64,000 bases of DNA from Siphonodentalium dalli. Taxonomy: Eukaryota > Mollusca > Scaphopoda > Gadilida > Siphonodentaliidae. Below the pieces are notes generated by a model. It searched no databases and had not been told where the DNA came from. It saw only the letters and a list, made by a program, of their open reading frames with translations. Position numbers and translations under genes: made by a program. Every line of letters begins with the position of its first letter. Positions within the stretch are counted from its first letter, which is position 1. Shown here one piece after another: positions 11,322 to 22,200 of this stretch. The DNA lies in the NCBI GenBank assembly GCA_032622095.1, contig CP136069.1, positions 126,933,450 to 126,997,449 of the forward strand. The letters run 5' to 3'.

Positions 11322-11762
11322 TGCATAGTCCGAAATAACGCTCCTAAATTACTACATCTTTGGCTTCGGGGAGTAAAAAATATTTGATTTGAGTCAAGCA
11401 ACCCACCCATCAAAGCTCAAGAGTGATCAGTTATCGATTTTTGAAATTTGTTATTTCCTGAGATATGTAATTTTTGGCGGCCTGGCAGATATCGTCAAGC
11501 TGACGGTCTCGGACCAAATTGCGGATGAAGATGGATATCTCTAATACAAGTGGCTTTGGGCGTTAGATATTTGACAATCCAGCCAAATCTCTTTGAACAA
11601 AATGTTGATAAATAACACGTTTTGGGCAATTTTATACTATAGTTGACTGGTTAACATTATTTTTGGCCAATTAATCGATTCTGATAACTGAAGCGGCATT
11701 TCAAAAAATGTTGTTGTTGGAATCTGATGATATGAGGACCATCGAATCAAACGTAGTATCTT
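11322..11762 (+). repeat. ~430-bp interspersed repeat, copy 2, abutting a splice acceptor
   Basis: Same family as 6718-7120 (inverted there) and 17528-17710. Homology ends at GTATCTTTAA, about 30 bases before the acceptor AG at 11790-11791; the pyrimidine tract of the acceptor lies just outside the shared part. Confidence 0.85.
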
Positions 11763-11791
11763 TAATAGCTGCATTTTTTTTCTCTTTGCAG

Positions 11792-12763
11792 AAAAATTTG
11801 CTGCCAGTATTTCTAGCATCGGAAAGTCCAATAGATGACACAGGGAACTCAAGTTCAAATAACATTCACAACATGTATACATCATTCAGCGGAAATATAA
11901 ATAAACGGGCATCAAATGTAAAACAGAGAAATATGCTCATCGAAACTCACATGGAGGCATCTTTCGTGAACATAGATGTGAAATACAAACACCGGACACC
12001 CATGGTACGATTCATGAGTACACCGTTAGATGTCTCACCACCATGGAATGTGGGAAACAGAAATGGAATTGACGAAGATTTATCTGAAGTTCGAGTTCAT
12101 CGAAAGAAAATGGGAACACCTCGTGCGGGTATAAAATCAGTTTTGAAATACATGAACAAGGCTGAGGCACATAGTAGAAATGAGCATCAAATACATGGAT
12201 TTTTTGATGAAATTCTAATAGGAAGTTTCCATAGGAGTGATATATGTGCACGTGAAATAAGTATTCAAAAGCTTAATGAGACTGAAATTCCAGCCAACAG
12301 AAAGAATAATGGGTTCAACAACTCAGTATCTGATTGTGATGACACTTCATCTGATAGTTTGGAAGAAAGTGAAGCTGACAATGTGAGCTCATTGAAATGG
12401 ATTGGATACGACAGTTCAATTAGCGCAGACAGTGATAACAGCAGTCTGTCGCCCAAATCGACTAGAGTTGTGAAAGCAAGAATAAATGCGTTAACATTAG
12501 ATTCTGTTGTACTTGGTGACACACCTTATGATGACAGTTTAAATGACTCAAAAGATTCTGAAACTGATGAAGGAAAGAGAGACATGTGCACACAGACTGA
12601 TGAAGAAAGTGACTGGCTAATAACTGAAGTTGTGTCTCGATATGCACAGATGAAGAGCACTATTCTTGAGTATAGACTAGCTAGGATCGCCCTCAGATTA
12701 TACCGGCCAATACACAGGTGTGGTGTGAAGGTTTATCTGGTTTCAAGAAACTTATCAAAATGA
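11792..12763 (+). CDS. Terminal coding exon of an unrecognised Ser/Asp/Glu-rich protein
   Basis: A strong acceptor (TTTTTTTTCTCTTTGCAG, ending 11791) is followed by 323 open codons and a TGA at 12761-12763, the longest single host-like exon here. The frame needs phase 0 at 11792; the open frame extends 84 bases upstream only because the intron happens to be open. The N-terminal third is basic and polar (PMVRFMSTPLDVSPPWN, KMGTPRAGIKSVLKYMN); the middle is acidic and serine-rich (SDCDDTSSDSLEESEADN, SADSDNSSLSPKS), likely disordered and phosphorylatable; the C-terminus looks helical (EVVSRYAQMKSTILEYRLAR). I do not recognise a family. It is convergent with SPOUT1, whose stop is 3.4 kb downstream. 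A TTAA element begins 33 bases after the stop, in the presumed 3' UTR. Confidence 0.7.
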   Translation, partial: KNLLPVFLASESPIDDTGNSSSNNIHNMYTSFSGNINKRASNVKQRNMLIETHMEASFVNIDVKYKHRTPMVRFMSTPLDVSPPWNVGNRNGIDEDLSEVRVHRKKMGTPRAGIKSVLKYMNKAEAHSRNEHQIHGFFDEILIGSFHRSDICAREISIQKLNETEIPANRKNNGFNNSVSDCDDTSSDSLEESEADNVSSLKWIGYDSSISADSDNSSLSPKSTRVVKARINALTLDSVVLGDTPYDDSLNDSKDSETDEGKRDMCTQTDEESDWLITEVVSRYAQMKSTILEYRLARIALRLYRPIHRCGVKVYLVSRNLSK

Positions 12764-12968
12764 AGACATAATCACTGAACTGTGACCAATATTTAACCCT
12801 TTCTATACTAAATACTCATTGACGAGTAGTTATCCCTCAGGAAATGTTCAGATATTAGTTCAACTAATGACCATAGTACTAGCATGTCGTTTGCTGAACT
12901 AATTATCTCAACATTTCCCGCCAATGAATATGAATAATTCTGCTCTTAGATTATCTGTCTGTCAGGCC

Positions 12969-13425
12969 AAAGCCTAAATTAAGTGTGCCTGTCATTTGCA
13001 GAATGAGGTCACCACAGGGTGAATTTAGTGTTGCATTCCCGCAGTGGGCTAGCATCACCAAATTCACCCTCTGGGGACCTCATTCTGCATGGCCTTATCT
13101 GCTACGGAAGACAGACTCAGATTTGAAGTTCCCAAATGGTGAATATTGTGATGTACACCCATTGGGAACCTCGATTAGGCTATGTGTCGTCTTCCAATTT
13201 GGGGATATAGAGATACTAAACTAATAAAGAAATAGAATCTATGTGAAGAAGTTTCTATAGAAATTTGATGATAAAGAAACTTTCCAGAGAAGATGAGGCC
13301 TAAGCAGAATGAGGTCCCCAGAGAGTGAATTTAGTGATGCTAGCCCACTATGCGGGATAGCAACACTAAATTCAGCCTCTGGCGAGCTCATTCTGCAAAT
13401 GACAGACACACTGAACTCAGGTTTG
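12969..13425. mobile_element. hAT hairpin MITE (GCAGAATGAGG family), long form, copy 3
   Basis: The outer ends AAGCCTAAATTAAGTGTGCC and GACACACTGAACTCAGGTTT are flanked by GTCAGGCC at 12961-12968 and 13426-13433. Layout is hairpin, ~230-bp centre, hairpin. The centre (CATGGCCTTATCTG...AAGATGAGGCCTAAG) is shared with 37310-38198 and 46690-47108, so this is the fuller family member. Confidence 0.85.
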
Positions 13426-13447
13426 GTCAGGCCACAACAATAAAATA

Positions 13448-13705
13448 GCCTGGTTTACGAACATTTGGGTTGAAGAAAAGTAGATGCAGGATGGGAAAAA
13501 GTAAAAATAAAATTATGCTTCACCACCACAATTGAAAATAGTCTATAAATTTCTCAAGATTATTGAATACGATTAAGTTATACCCAAATTATAAAAATAA
13601 CATGAGGTATTTTAATCACTGTAAACATAAACCAATCAGATAAAAAGTCTTTTCTTTTTTTACAATATTGAGGAAAAAGTTGTGGGAGGGGTTCGTAAAC
13701 CAGGC
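13448..13705. mobile_element. TA-flanked MITE, GCCTGGTTTACGAAC ends
   Basis: Inverted ends GCCTGGTTTACGAAC / GTTCGTAAACCAGGC with TA on both sides (13446-13447, 13706-13707), as in Tc1/mariner-type insertions. 258 bp, no coding. Confidence 0.8.
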
Positions 13706-13827
13706 TATTAAATTTCTGTTGCTTCAGCTGCTTTTATTTCATCGTCACACCTCCAAATGAATAATAGACAGTTCCAATGTACTTTTAAAACTCAATGGGA
13801 GAATCTATTTAGTAATGAAAGGGTTAA

Positions 13828-14478
13828 AGCCAGATGTAGCATTCAGCTTCTTAGTTAAATGATTTCAAATCACCAGATCACATTATATACAACATATTCC
13901 ATATTATATACATGTTTTTGTCGAGGTACCAAGGTGTGTTCTGTGCTTAATTTTTATTCCGGACTGTACTGTAAAGTCTATTATTCTCAATGGAAGGGGA
14001 ATAACTCTATTCTATGTTTGAATTCTGCTGCATTCTGGGTTGAAAACAAAGGCAGTCTTGGAATGAGTATTAGAATCTCTATCACTTGGTGGACACTCCT
14101 AGGCCACACCTGTTCTGCATTCTGGTGGAATATGTATAATATTTTTGGTTCCTCTTCCAAATGGTATATAATATGGAATATGTTGTGTATAATGTTATCT
14201 GGGTATTCAAAAATTAAGTAGGCCTTTAAATGCTTGTATTATATAGCTCTGTCAATGTCAAATGGTAAAAAATAAAATGACGAAAAGTTATGTTTTAGTG
14301 TCAAAACATTCAAGTTTGTTCCGATACTTCTATACTGAGTGTGTCTGTACAAATGGAGCTTTCCACACATATGCGTTAGTGGGAGGAGCTTTTACAGTTT
14401 CTAGCAGATAAGGAGTCTGCCAAAATAATTTAATTAGTTTAACAAAGCTTGCCTTCATGCTGGAGTACGTACATTCTT
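13828..14478. other. No recognisable feature
   Basis: Includes a 120-codon plus-strand open frame (13859-14221) rich in Cys, Trp and Tyr with no motif or splice signal; I do not regard it as a gene. It lies between the ends of two convergent genes. Confidence 0.4.
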
Positions 14479-14482
14479 TTAA

Positions 14483-14561
14483 CCTTTGACATGTTCACTG
14501 CCGATGCCCATTCAATTACATGCAAAATGTACGAGATAACTTGTAGTCGGCAGTGAACGTG
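14483..14561. mobile_element. 79-bp TTAA micro-MITE
   Basis: TTAA at 14479-14482 and 14562-14565 enclose inverted ends sharing GTTCACTGCCGA. It is much shorter than other TTAA elements here and distinct in end sequence. Confidence 0.7.
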
Positions 14562-14721
14562 TTAATTGTGCAACTTAGGACAAGTGTCACACAAAATGAA
14601 AAACAGTGTTATAATCATGAATGAACAACATCATGGTGCAAATATAAATTTCAGAACATTATGATTTGACAACAAAAAGGTTGTTTGAAAATAGGCAATT
14701 TAACACTTAAAAAGTATTGGC

Positions 14722-14812
14722 GGTTCCCTATGGGAGACTCAAATTTATAAGAGAATGCATTGGCACATGGTCTTCACAAAATTTCAGTAAGCTCCAGTCA
14801 TGGAAGGGCTAA
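14722..14812. mobile_element. Right half of a CCAATGCATTCTC TTAA MITE
   Basis: Only the 3' hairpin arm (TCCCTATGGGAGACTC...GAGAATGCATTGGCACATGG) and the right terminus (CTCCAGTCATGGAAGGG) remain; the terminal TTAA reads CTAA. Confidence 0.65.
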
Positions 14813-14921
14813 TATAATACATTTACAGTGGATCATCAGTCGAGTGCTAATGATATATAGTCAGCTGATGGAGCATTCATCAATGAAAAAGAACATCCAT
14901 GACATGATGTTGTAAATTTAA

Positions 14922-15343
14922 CCCTTTACCCAACAGAAGGGCCCTGTGCCAATGCATTCTCTTATATATGCGAGTCGACCATAGGTCGCCCCGCATATAT
15001 AAGAGAATGCATTGGCTTAACACATATATAAGAGAATGCATTGGCTTAACACATTAAAAATTATAAAATTGTTAAAGAATGTAAGAAAAAATGGTAAAAA
15101 GTGTTAAAAAAAGGATTTTTTTTAGGCCAATGCATTCTCTTATATATGCGAGGCGACCTATGGTCGACTCGCATATATAAGAGAATGCATTGGCACAGAG
15201 CATAACTGTAACTATCACAATGTGGTCAAGGAGCCGGTTCCAATGATATCCATATTTGTATGGTTCTATTGAGACAGTCCGAAGATATTTTAGGCTGTTG
15301 AAGCTTTATTTGGCCGGTTTTGGCCGGTTTGTTGGGTAAAGGG
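14922..15343. mobile_element. TTAA MITE with CCCTTTACCCAAC ends and shared hairpins
   Basis: TTAA (14918-14921 and 15344-15347) and perfect 13-bp inverted ends CCCTTTACCCAAC. Two CCAATGCATTCTC hairpins at about 14945-15025 and 15125-15199 flank an AT-rich spacer. The hairpin loops carry GTCGACC-type sequence. The outer ends differ from those of the other hairpin carriers. Confidence 0.9.
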
Positions 15344-15440
15344 TTAATATATACATGCACAGACTAAAGGACATCAGTTATTTGACAAGGCCACATCATA
15401 TGATTTGTAGAAAACTGTATGTGATATATCAAGTTCTAAA

Positions 15441-15750
15441 TTTCTGATATAATATTTCTGATGAGGAGAATTCTGTGTGTTTTTATTAGAGTTTAAAATA
15501 AATATGTTACCAGAATCTGATTCTATTCTACCTTAATTAACCCTTGGACTTTCGGATTTAAAATAGCTTTGTCTGTTTTAAAGTTCCTTTGGGGCTTTCT
15601 GATATAATATTTCTGATGAGGAGAATTCTGTGTGTTTTTATTAGAGTTTAAAATAAATATGTTACCAGAATCTGATTCTATTCTACCTTAATTAACCCTT
15701 GGACTTTCAGATTTAAAATAGCTTTGTCTGTTTTAAAGTTCCTTTGGGGC
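15441..15750 (+). repeat. 155-bp tandem duplication
   Basis: 15441-15595 and 15596-15750 differ at about one position (TTCGGATTT against TTCAGATTT), so the duplication is recent. Confidence 0.95.
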
Positions 15751-16109
15751 TATATAACATAAGTCAGGACAAATATACCATGGGCAACAGCTTAAATAGG
15801 TGTACACATTGCCACAGTAGTACTGTAATTTTCTGTGGTAGCACAATCTGTTATGAGTAAAATGCATATTTTTAACTGTGGAATTCATAATGGCGCTTTA
15901 ATTGAGCTAAATGTTCTTTATGTGTCACCATATAAGGTGATAGTACTATAGTGACATGAAATGTTCTTAGACATGGGGCATTTTAAATGGAGTGATTATT
16001 TTAGTGCATTCAATTTTCCTTGAAATTTAGTCAAATTAGTTGTTATTACACACCCAAAAGCATTACTGTAAATAGAGATTGGAACAAAATGTGAATATGA
16101 TAAAAATAA

Positions 16110-16115
16110 TTTATT
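16110..16115 (-). terminator. SPOUT1 polyadenylation signal
   Basis: AATAAA on the minus strand, 11 bases past the SPOUT1 stop codon (GTGCAATAAATTATT). Cleavage would fall around 16085-16100. The very short 3' UTR is an inference from this single signal. Confidence 0.55.
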
Positions 16116-16125
16116 GCACATGAGG

Positions 16126-16206
16126 TCAAGTAATGTTGGTTTTTGTATTTGTCGTTGCATCGTTGATCTTTGGTCGAAGAGCTGCCATTGTTATCAGAAT
16201 AGCTTC
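16126..16206 (-). CDS. SPOUT1: SPOUT1 exon 11 (terminal)
   Basis: Acceptor CTTTTTCAG (16207-16215), then residues 357-382 starting EAILITMAALRPKIND and a TGA at 16126-16128. It continues RTIRTE of exon 10 exactly as in human (RTIRTEEAILISL). The last dozen residues are Thr/Asn-rich and lineage-specific. Confidence 0.93.
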   Translation of the reverse strand, partial: EAILITMAALRPKINDATTNTKTNIT

Positions 16207-19200
16207 CTGAAAAAGTGAAGAAAAAAAAGTCAAAGAATATATGCATGGAAAAAATAACTCTACTGTTAAAGATGTATAATCCAAATTCTAATGCACTTAA
16301 CCCTTCGAGTGCCAGGGGCCGATATCATCGGCCCTAAACCTACAAAATAAGTCTGTTAAAGAATATAAGAATAAATTATTAAAATTGTAAAAAATTGTAA
16401 AAAATAAAATAAAAAAATAAAAATGTTAGGCCAATGCATTCTCTTATATATGCGAGGCGACCTATGGTCGACTCGCATATATAAGAGAATGCATTGGCAC
16501 AGGGTATATGAGTTGATACAAAAATCGGACCTGGCACTCAAAGCGTTAAGCCAATATACCCCCGGAAACATCACATATTTGCAGGGGGATATTCACCTGT
16601 CGCAATGTATAGTCCGGTTCGCCGCTTCAATGTTAGATATTCCTATGCGCCAATATTGCCGTCAGCTGACTTCCTTATCTCGTCCATGCCTAATTCAGCT
16701 CCGCTCACTCTTCCGTGTCTCTCCATGACGTCACCCTTACACAGTACATGCCGGCGACATGACGGAGTAGATGCATAGACTTGGTGCCCTGTCTACTGAC
16801 TTCTGTTACTAGCTTGTTGCTATATAAACAAACCAGCGGCGTCGCTTTTGTGGAAATTTGACAGTCAGTACAATCGTCATGTATACATGTACTTTCATAA
16901 AACACAAAACACCACATCGTTATATCCCATCAATAGCATTGTCTCGATATCATTTGACCAAATTTCTTGACATGAAACCGCGACAGACACAGCGTGAAAT
17001 ACATCTCATTCAGTAAACAATTTTCCATTGTTTCATAACATAACTTTCAATTCCACTTCCAGTTCACTGTAAAATCAAAACCGCAATTTGTAAGTGGTAA
17101 ACATCTGAAAAAGACATCAGGTACATGCAGAAACTAATTGTTGTGCATATTTATTTTTATTTGAGGTGGCAATTTTTCATCTTTATCAGCATGTTTAACG
17201 ACAAGAGCGATGCTAATTGAGGGACTATATTTTATCCAGCGCATTAAAATTAAAACAAAAAGTCGTGAATTGGCTGAGTGTTTTCTTTGTCTGCACATTT
17301 CATCGATAATTACAAGGCATGTGTGTGTCGAAATAACGTTTTAAGTTCGAAGAGAATTAGAATGGGATAACAGTGTGGTGTTTTGTGATTTCGGAAAGGT
17401 ACAGGGCGAATATACTGTGGCAAATACCCGTTAATGGGCTCCGGCTCTGCCGTCGTCCATTAACTAAATTTGCCACAGTATATGCGCCCTGTACCTTTCC
17501 GAAATCACAAAACACCACACCGTTATCCCCTAATTAACGCTCCCAAATTACTATTTCTTTGGCTTCGGGGGTAAAACATATTTGATTCGAGTTGAGGAAT
17601 CCATCCATCAAAGCTCAGTGATCAGATATCGATTTTTGAAATCTATTATTTTTCACCGCCGATACATTTGGCGGCCTGGCAAAAAGTCGACGAGAAGTAT
17701 CATTCGATTATAGCCCCTATCCAAGTGAGCCTCAGTGTCATTGACACTTTCATTTTACCTAGTTCTTAACCATTTCTATACTGCATGGATTCTCCCACCC
17801 AGAACAGTGTATATTAGAATGGTCTATCATTAAGTTGGAGGGGTGTTCAGGATATTTAATCAGATGACAGACAGAACAAGAGCATCGTTAGGGTGTGCCA
17901 AAATAAGCATGTGGTAATTGAGTGCAAATTCAAACAAAAATGGCAATAACTTTGGTGAAAATTGGTGGCGGAACCCAAATTCTAACTTGACCTGTATCTA
18001 GTGCTATTAAACAAAATTAAAGTTAAAGTCGCCATCGCAATAATTCTCAATACATGCTCGTTTATTCAAAATCCTATTTAGTTATGCACACTTATTTCAG
18101 AAAACAATCCCCCATTGTCTTAAAAATAGGAGTGTTTACATTTGAGGGTAACAAGGAATGCCTCTCTTCATCAGCGGTTTGACAGATCCAATGATTTGTG
18201 AGAAAGCGTGTGACGTCACACCGTACCTTTGGAATTCCAACAGTAATTTCTCTATGGCAGAGAACAAAATCTTGCCGGTTTCTGAGTCTGACAGTGACAA
18301 TTCATCCATGTCTGATTCAACTTCAGAAGTTATTTTAGTTTCAACAGTGCGTACATGTGTGAGTCGGTATTACAATGAAATCAGTATGGTGTGAGGACAC
18401 CAAATGAACCAATGACGAAGAGATGAACCAATGACGAAGAGATAAACATCGCCAGCTGATTGCCTCTGAGAATGCCATGGTGAGTGAGATTCCTACTCCC
18501 TCCAAACTGTCATGAAGTGTGAAAACATGTGAACAGTCAAACATAAAATTGAAACAAATACTAGCGAGAACCCCCATTATACGAGCAGCCATGTATAATA
18601 ATCATATATTAGTAATGCATACTCAATACAGAAAAATATGAACTCTAATTCCAGGAAAATGTGAGTGTCAACCGATGTGTCAGTCCACAAATAATGTAAA
18701 TTTTATCAAGTATTCAAAGTCTTGACATGCTCATGCAGTCATGGATTAACATTGTATTCAGTTATCAGTATGCACTGGCTAAAAAAAATTATTATTTGCC
18801 AAAAATGAGCTAATTTTCAATGTGATTTTGAATTTTTTTTATCCAAATGACAACATTAAAATTACGCTAGGTAAACGAGATTTTACGATGGCTGATTGCG
18901 ACATTGTCAATACATTTGTCCAAACTCCATTTTTGATTGCGTAAGGAAGTATGACTGGTGCGCTCTGGTAATAATTGCTCGGATTCTACATACAATGAAG
19001 ATGATATGTGAAATTCAAGATGTTTTGCCAGATAGACCCAGAGACATTCTTTGTAGAAAATTTCTTGCCAATTTTGGCTGGAATTATGCAAAACATGTGT
19101 CTCCCCCTTAATGCAGCCAATATCGGATTGAGAGTAGTAATGATGATTCATTTTAGGGTTTTAGGCATCTGATCATTTTATATCATGGTTCAAAATTTCT

Positions 19201-22200
19201 AGCTTTTGGGAAGAATCTGCCCCCAATTTAAATGGTGTTTTTCGTGGTGGGGGGGGGGGGGGGTGGGGGGGGGGGGTTGGGTAAATGAGTGCAGATGGTC
19301 AGCGGTCTGTATCTTTCAGAGAAGTCAACTATGGCTTGTGAAATCCAACAGGCAGCTATTAATATACAATCTTTGGGGGGGGTTGGGTAAATGAGTGCAG
19401 ATGGTCAGCGATCTGTATCTTTCAGAGAAGTCAACTATGGCTTGTGAAATCCAACAGGCAGCTATTAATATACAATCTTTGCAATTATATTCAGTTTTTC
19501 ATTTATTTCTCCATTTGTTCCCCTGTGTATGCCCATTTTTGACAAGTGGTGTCAAATATTTCAGTATAAGTTTAATCTTAGGATGGAGAAAAACGCAATT
19601 CCACCCATCCCATGTCCATCGTGTTATGATTTTTGCATAAGGTCGACATTGAAGCATTTTCCGAAATATGTTTCTCAGAAATGAAAGCTTAACATTGTTC
19701 AAAGTATTTTAAACATTCTTAGACCAATTCTAACCAATGGAACCAAATAGAATCATCACATTTATATCTTAAATTGTCCAAATTATATGGAATTTCTTTA
19801 CAAGTTGTTAAAAACAAAAAATCCATAAACTGCACACCTTCGTACCATGGCGAATTAATTTGCAATTTCCAACCAAAACAAAATTAAACAAGTCAGTCAA
19901 ACCAATTTCGACAACGAGCAATGTCAACAGACTCTGACTGCAAAGGGATGGTGTGACGTCAAAAATAAAATGCATCTGATTCGATGATTTCAACACAGTG
20001 CAGCTCCACCACTGCGGGGGTTTCCTGGAATGTTATCGATATCGGAGAATCTTTGGGCGATTCGTTCTGGGCTAAGAACCACTCTGTGGATCTAATAAGT
20101 GGGAAAATGAGTAAAATATGAATTTTGTGACTTCGACTTTAAGACCATCTAAAGTTATCATACGGAACTAAAAGCAAATGGACGGATGGATGCCCCGATA
20201 GATGGACAGACGGATCCACCATCCATTGGTGGGAAATGTTCAGATAATATGTTCAACAAATGACCAATGTAAATGTCCAGATAATAATATGTTCATTTGT
20301 TGAACTTACTATCTGAGCATTTCCTAAAGAATACTAATCAATGAGTATTTAGTTCAGAAATAAACTTACTTCCGTTCTAATTGTCCTGCTTCCTTGGTTC
20401 GGACATGTGTTGACATAATGTTGGAACAAGTCCCGAGGATCGTCAACAGGCAAGGCCTCATCGGTTTCCAGACTAGCTTCCAAACCATCCAGGCCTCCAA
20501 ACACTACCAACATATGACTGAAACACAAGGCATAAGAAAACTAAATATGTGTGAAGATGGTACATTAGTGGTGAATTTGGCTACCAAACATATTTGTTAT
20601 CAATTTGGGGAGAAAGCAGCAATATTTGATATGCCTGATAAAAATGGGGATTGTCCCAATCCATGGGTTGTTTCTGCAGTTATAGACTATAGTTGATACC
20701 AGGGATAGTTACTTGATTAATCTACATGTGTTGAACTGTCTTGCAAACACATGGATATGTCCATGGATAAGTTCCATTCTTAGTTATTACTTGCCATAAT
20801 TGTACAAATCACCAAACAAAAAAGGAAACATGCAGAAGCATGATATAGAAAAGTATGTGTGTAGTGAAAATTGCCATTTCAATGTCTTCGCTAACAACTT
20901 TGTATTAAGTTATCCCATAAAATACGTATTTCAAACTAAATTTTATTTACAAATTGCAATAAATTTGGCACCATGATGTGACTTTTGACCCCTTCTCAGC
21001 AAAATTTTTAATGATTTTTGTATGCATAAAAAGTGGAAAACAGTGTGACACTTTGCAAATAAACGAAAAAAAAATAATGTGTTTTTATGAGAAAATGGTT
21101 TGGTGCATGCATATGTTATGCAAATATCCGAATTATGCATTTAAACAATATGCACTTAACTGAAATTTACTGTATAATCTGATTAAAAAGTTGAGTTGTC
21201 TTCCGCCATCATTTTTCAGGGCAACTGAGATTTCTCTTCTGTTAGTGGCGAGCTTGGAAATAAGCGACTGGTCATCGCCAATGACCATCAAAGAGCCCAA
21301 ACGACCAGTGCATGTTTGCTTGACAATGATTGAACCTGTCATTATGACCAGTGCATGTTTGCTTGACAATGATTGTACCTGTCATTATGACCAGTGCATG
21401 TTTGCTTAACAATGATTGTACCTGTCATTATGACCAGTGCATGTTTGCTTGACAATGATTGTACCTGTCATTATGACCAGTGCATGTTTGCTTGACAATG
21501 ATTGTACCTGTCATTAATATGACCAGTGCATGTTTGCTTGACAATGATTGTACCTGTCATTATGACCAGTGCTCATTTATGTATAGGTATAATGCCCTCA
21601 TAAAAATGCTGCTATTTATTGTTAATTCAATCTGCGTAAGATAATATATTTGTTACTTATAATTTGTAATTGCATGTTTTTAAAACTACTTATTCTCAAT
21701 ATATAATTTTTAGAATTATAATTAATTTTTCCTTAAAGGAAGCCCTCACTGAACTATATGGATTATATCTCAGGCCTTGTGTCATCAGGAGGGTTAAAAT
21801 TTATTGTCCGTCTATTGCCTACTACCGGTGGTCAATCAGCGCTCGGATTAGCCACACATGAATGCGTCCCGTGTAACTCCCGCGTTCTAACAATGCAATC
21901 TGGTCAGTTTTATTTTCCAACTCAATCATAAGATTTACGAGTCGCGGGGTTGGGAAGGGCACCACCATGGGAGGGATCTTTGATAGTTCAGTTCGGGCTT
22001 CCCTTAAAGGGGTACTGTACCCAAGATGTTGTTGTTGGTTTCTATAATCCCCGAGTCGGAGAATAAGGTAACAACTTTTCCATTTTTTGAAAGTCTGTTG
22101 AGTACGAAGTATTGTTACGGATGGCAAATTTACCGGAATGCAAAAATACAAATTGTCGTTGTCGAGTAATTTTTGTACAGTTTTCAACCAAATGAATCAA

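Larger units (their letters stand above)
12797..13823. mobile_element. TTAA MITE (CCCTTTC-TACTAAAT family) with two nested elements
   Basis: Flanked by TTAA at 12793-12796 and 13824-13827, with ends CCCTTTCTATACTAAATA and (rc) CCCTTTCATTACTAAATA. The simple form of the family is about 250 bp (7851-8104). The excess length is the hAT hairpin element at 12969-13425 and the TA element at 13448-13705. Confidence 0.85.

Noticed and set aside
13859-14221. 120-codon plus-strand frame
   Set aside because: Cys/Trp/Tyr-rich translation with no domain, splice context or repeat identity; chance opening is likely.
20394-20696. 100-codon plus-strand frame
   Set aside because: It lies antisense to SPOUT1 exon 10, whose minus-strand reading is unambiguous.
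21303-21573. Regular 43-bp repeats resembling a CRISPR array
   Set aside because: Units are contiguous with no variable spacers and the DNA is an animal intron; it is a minisatellite.
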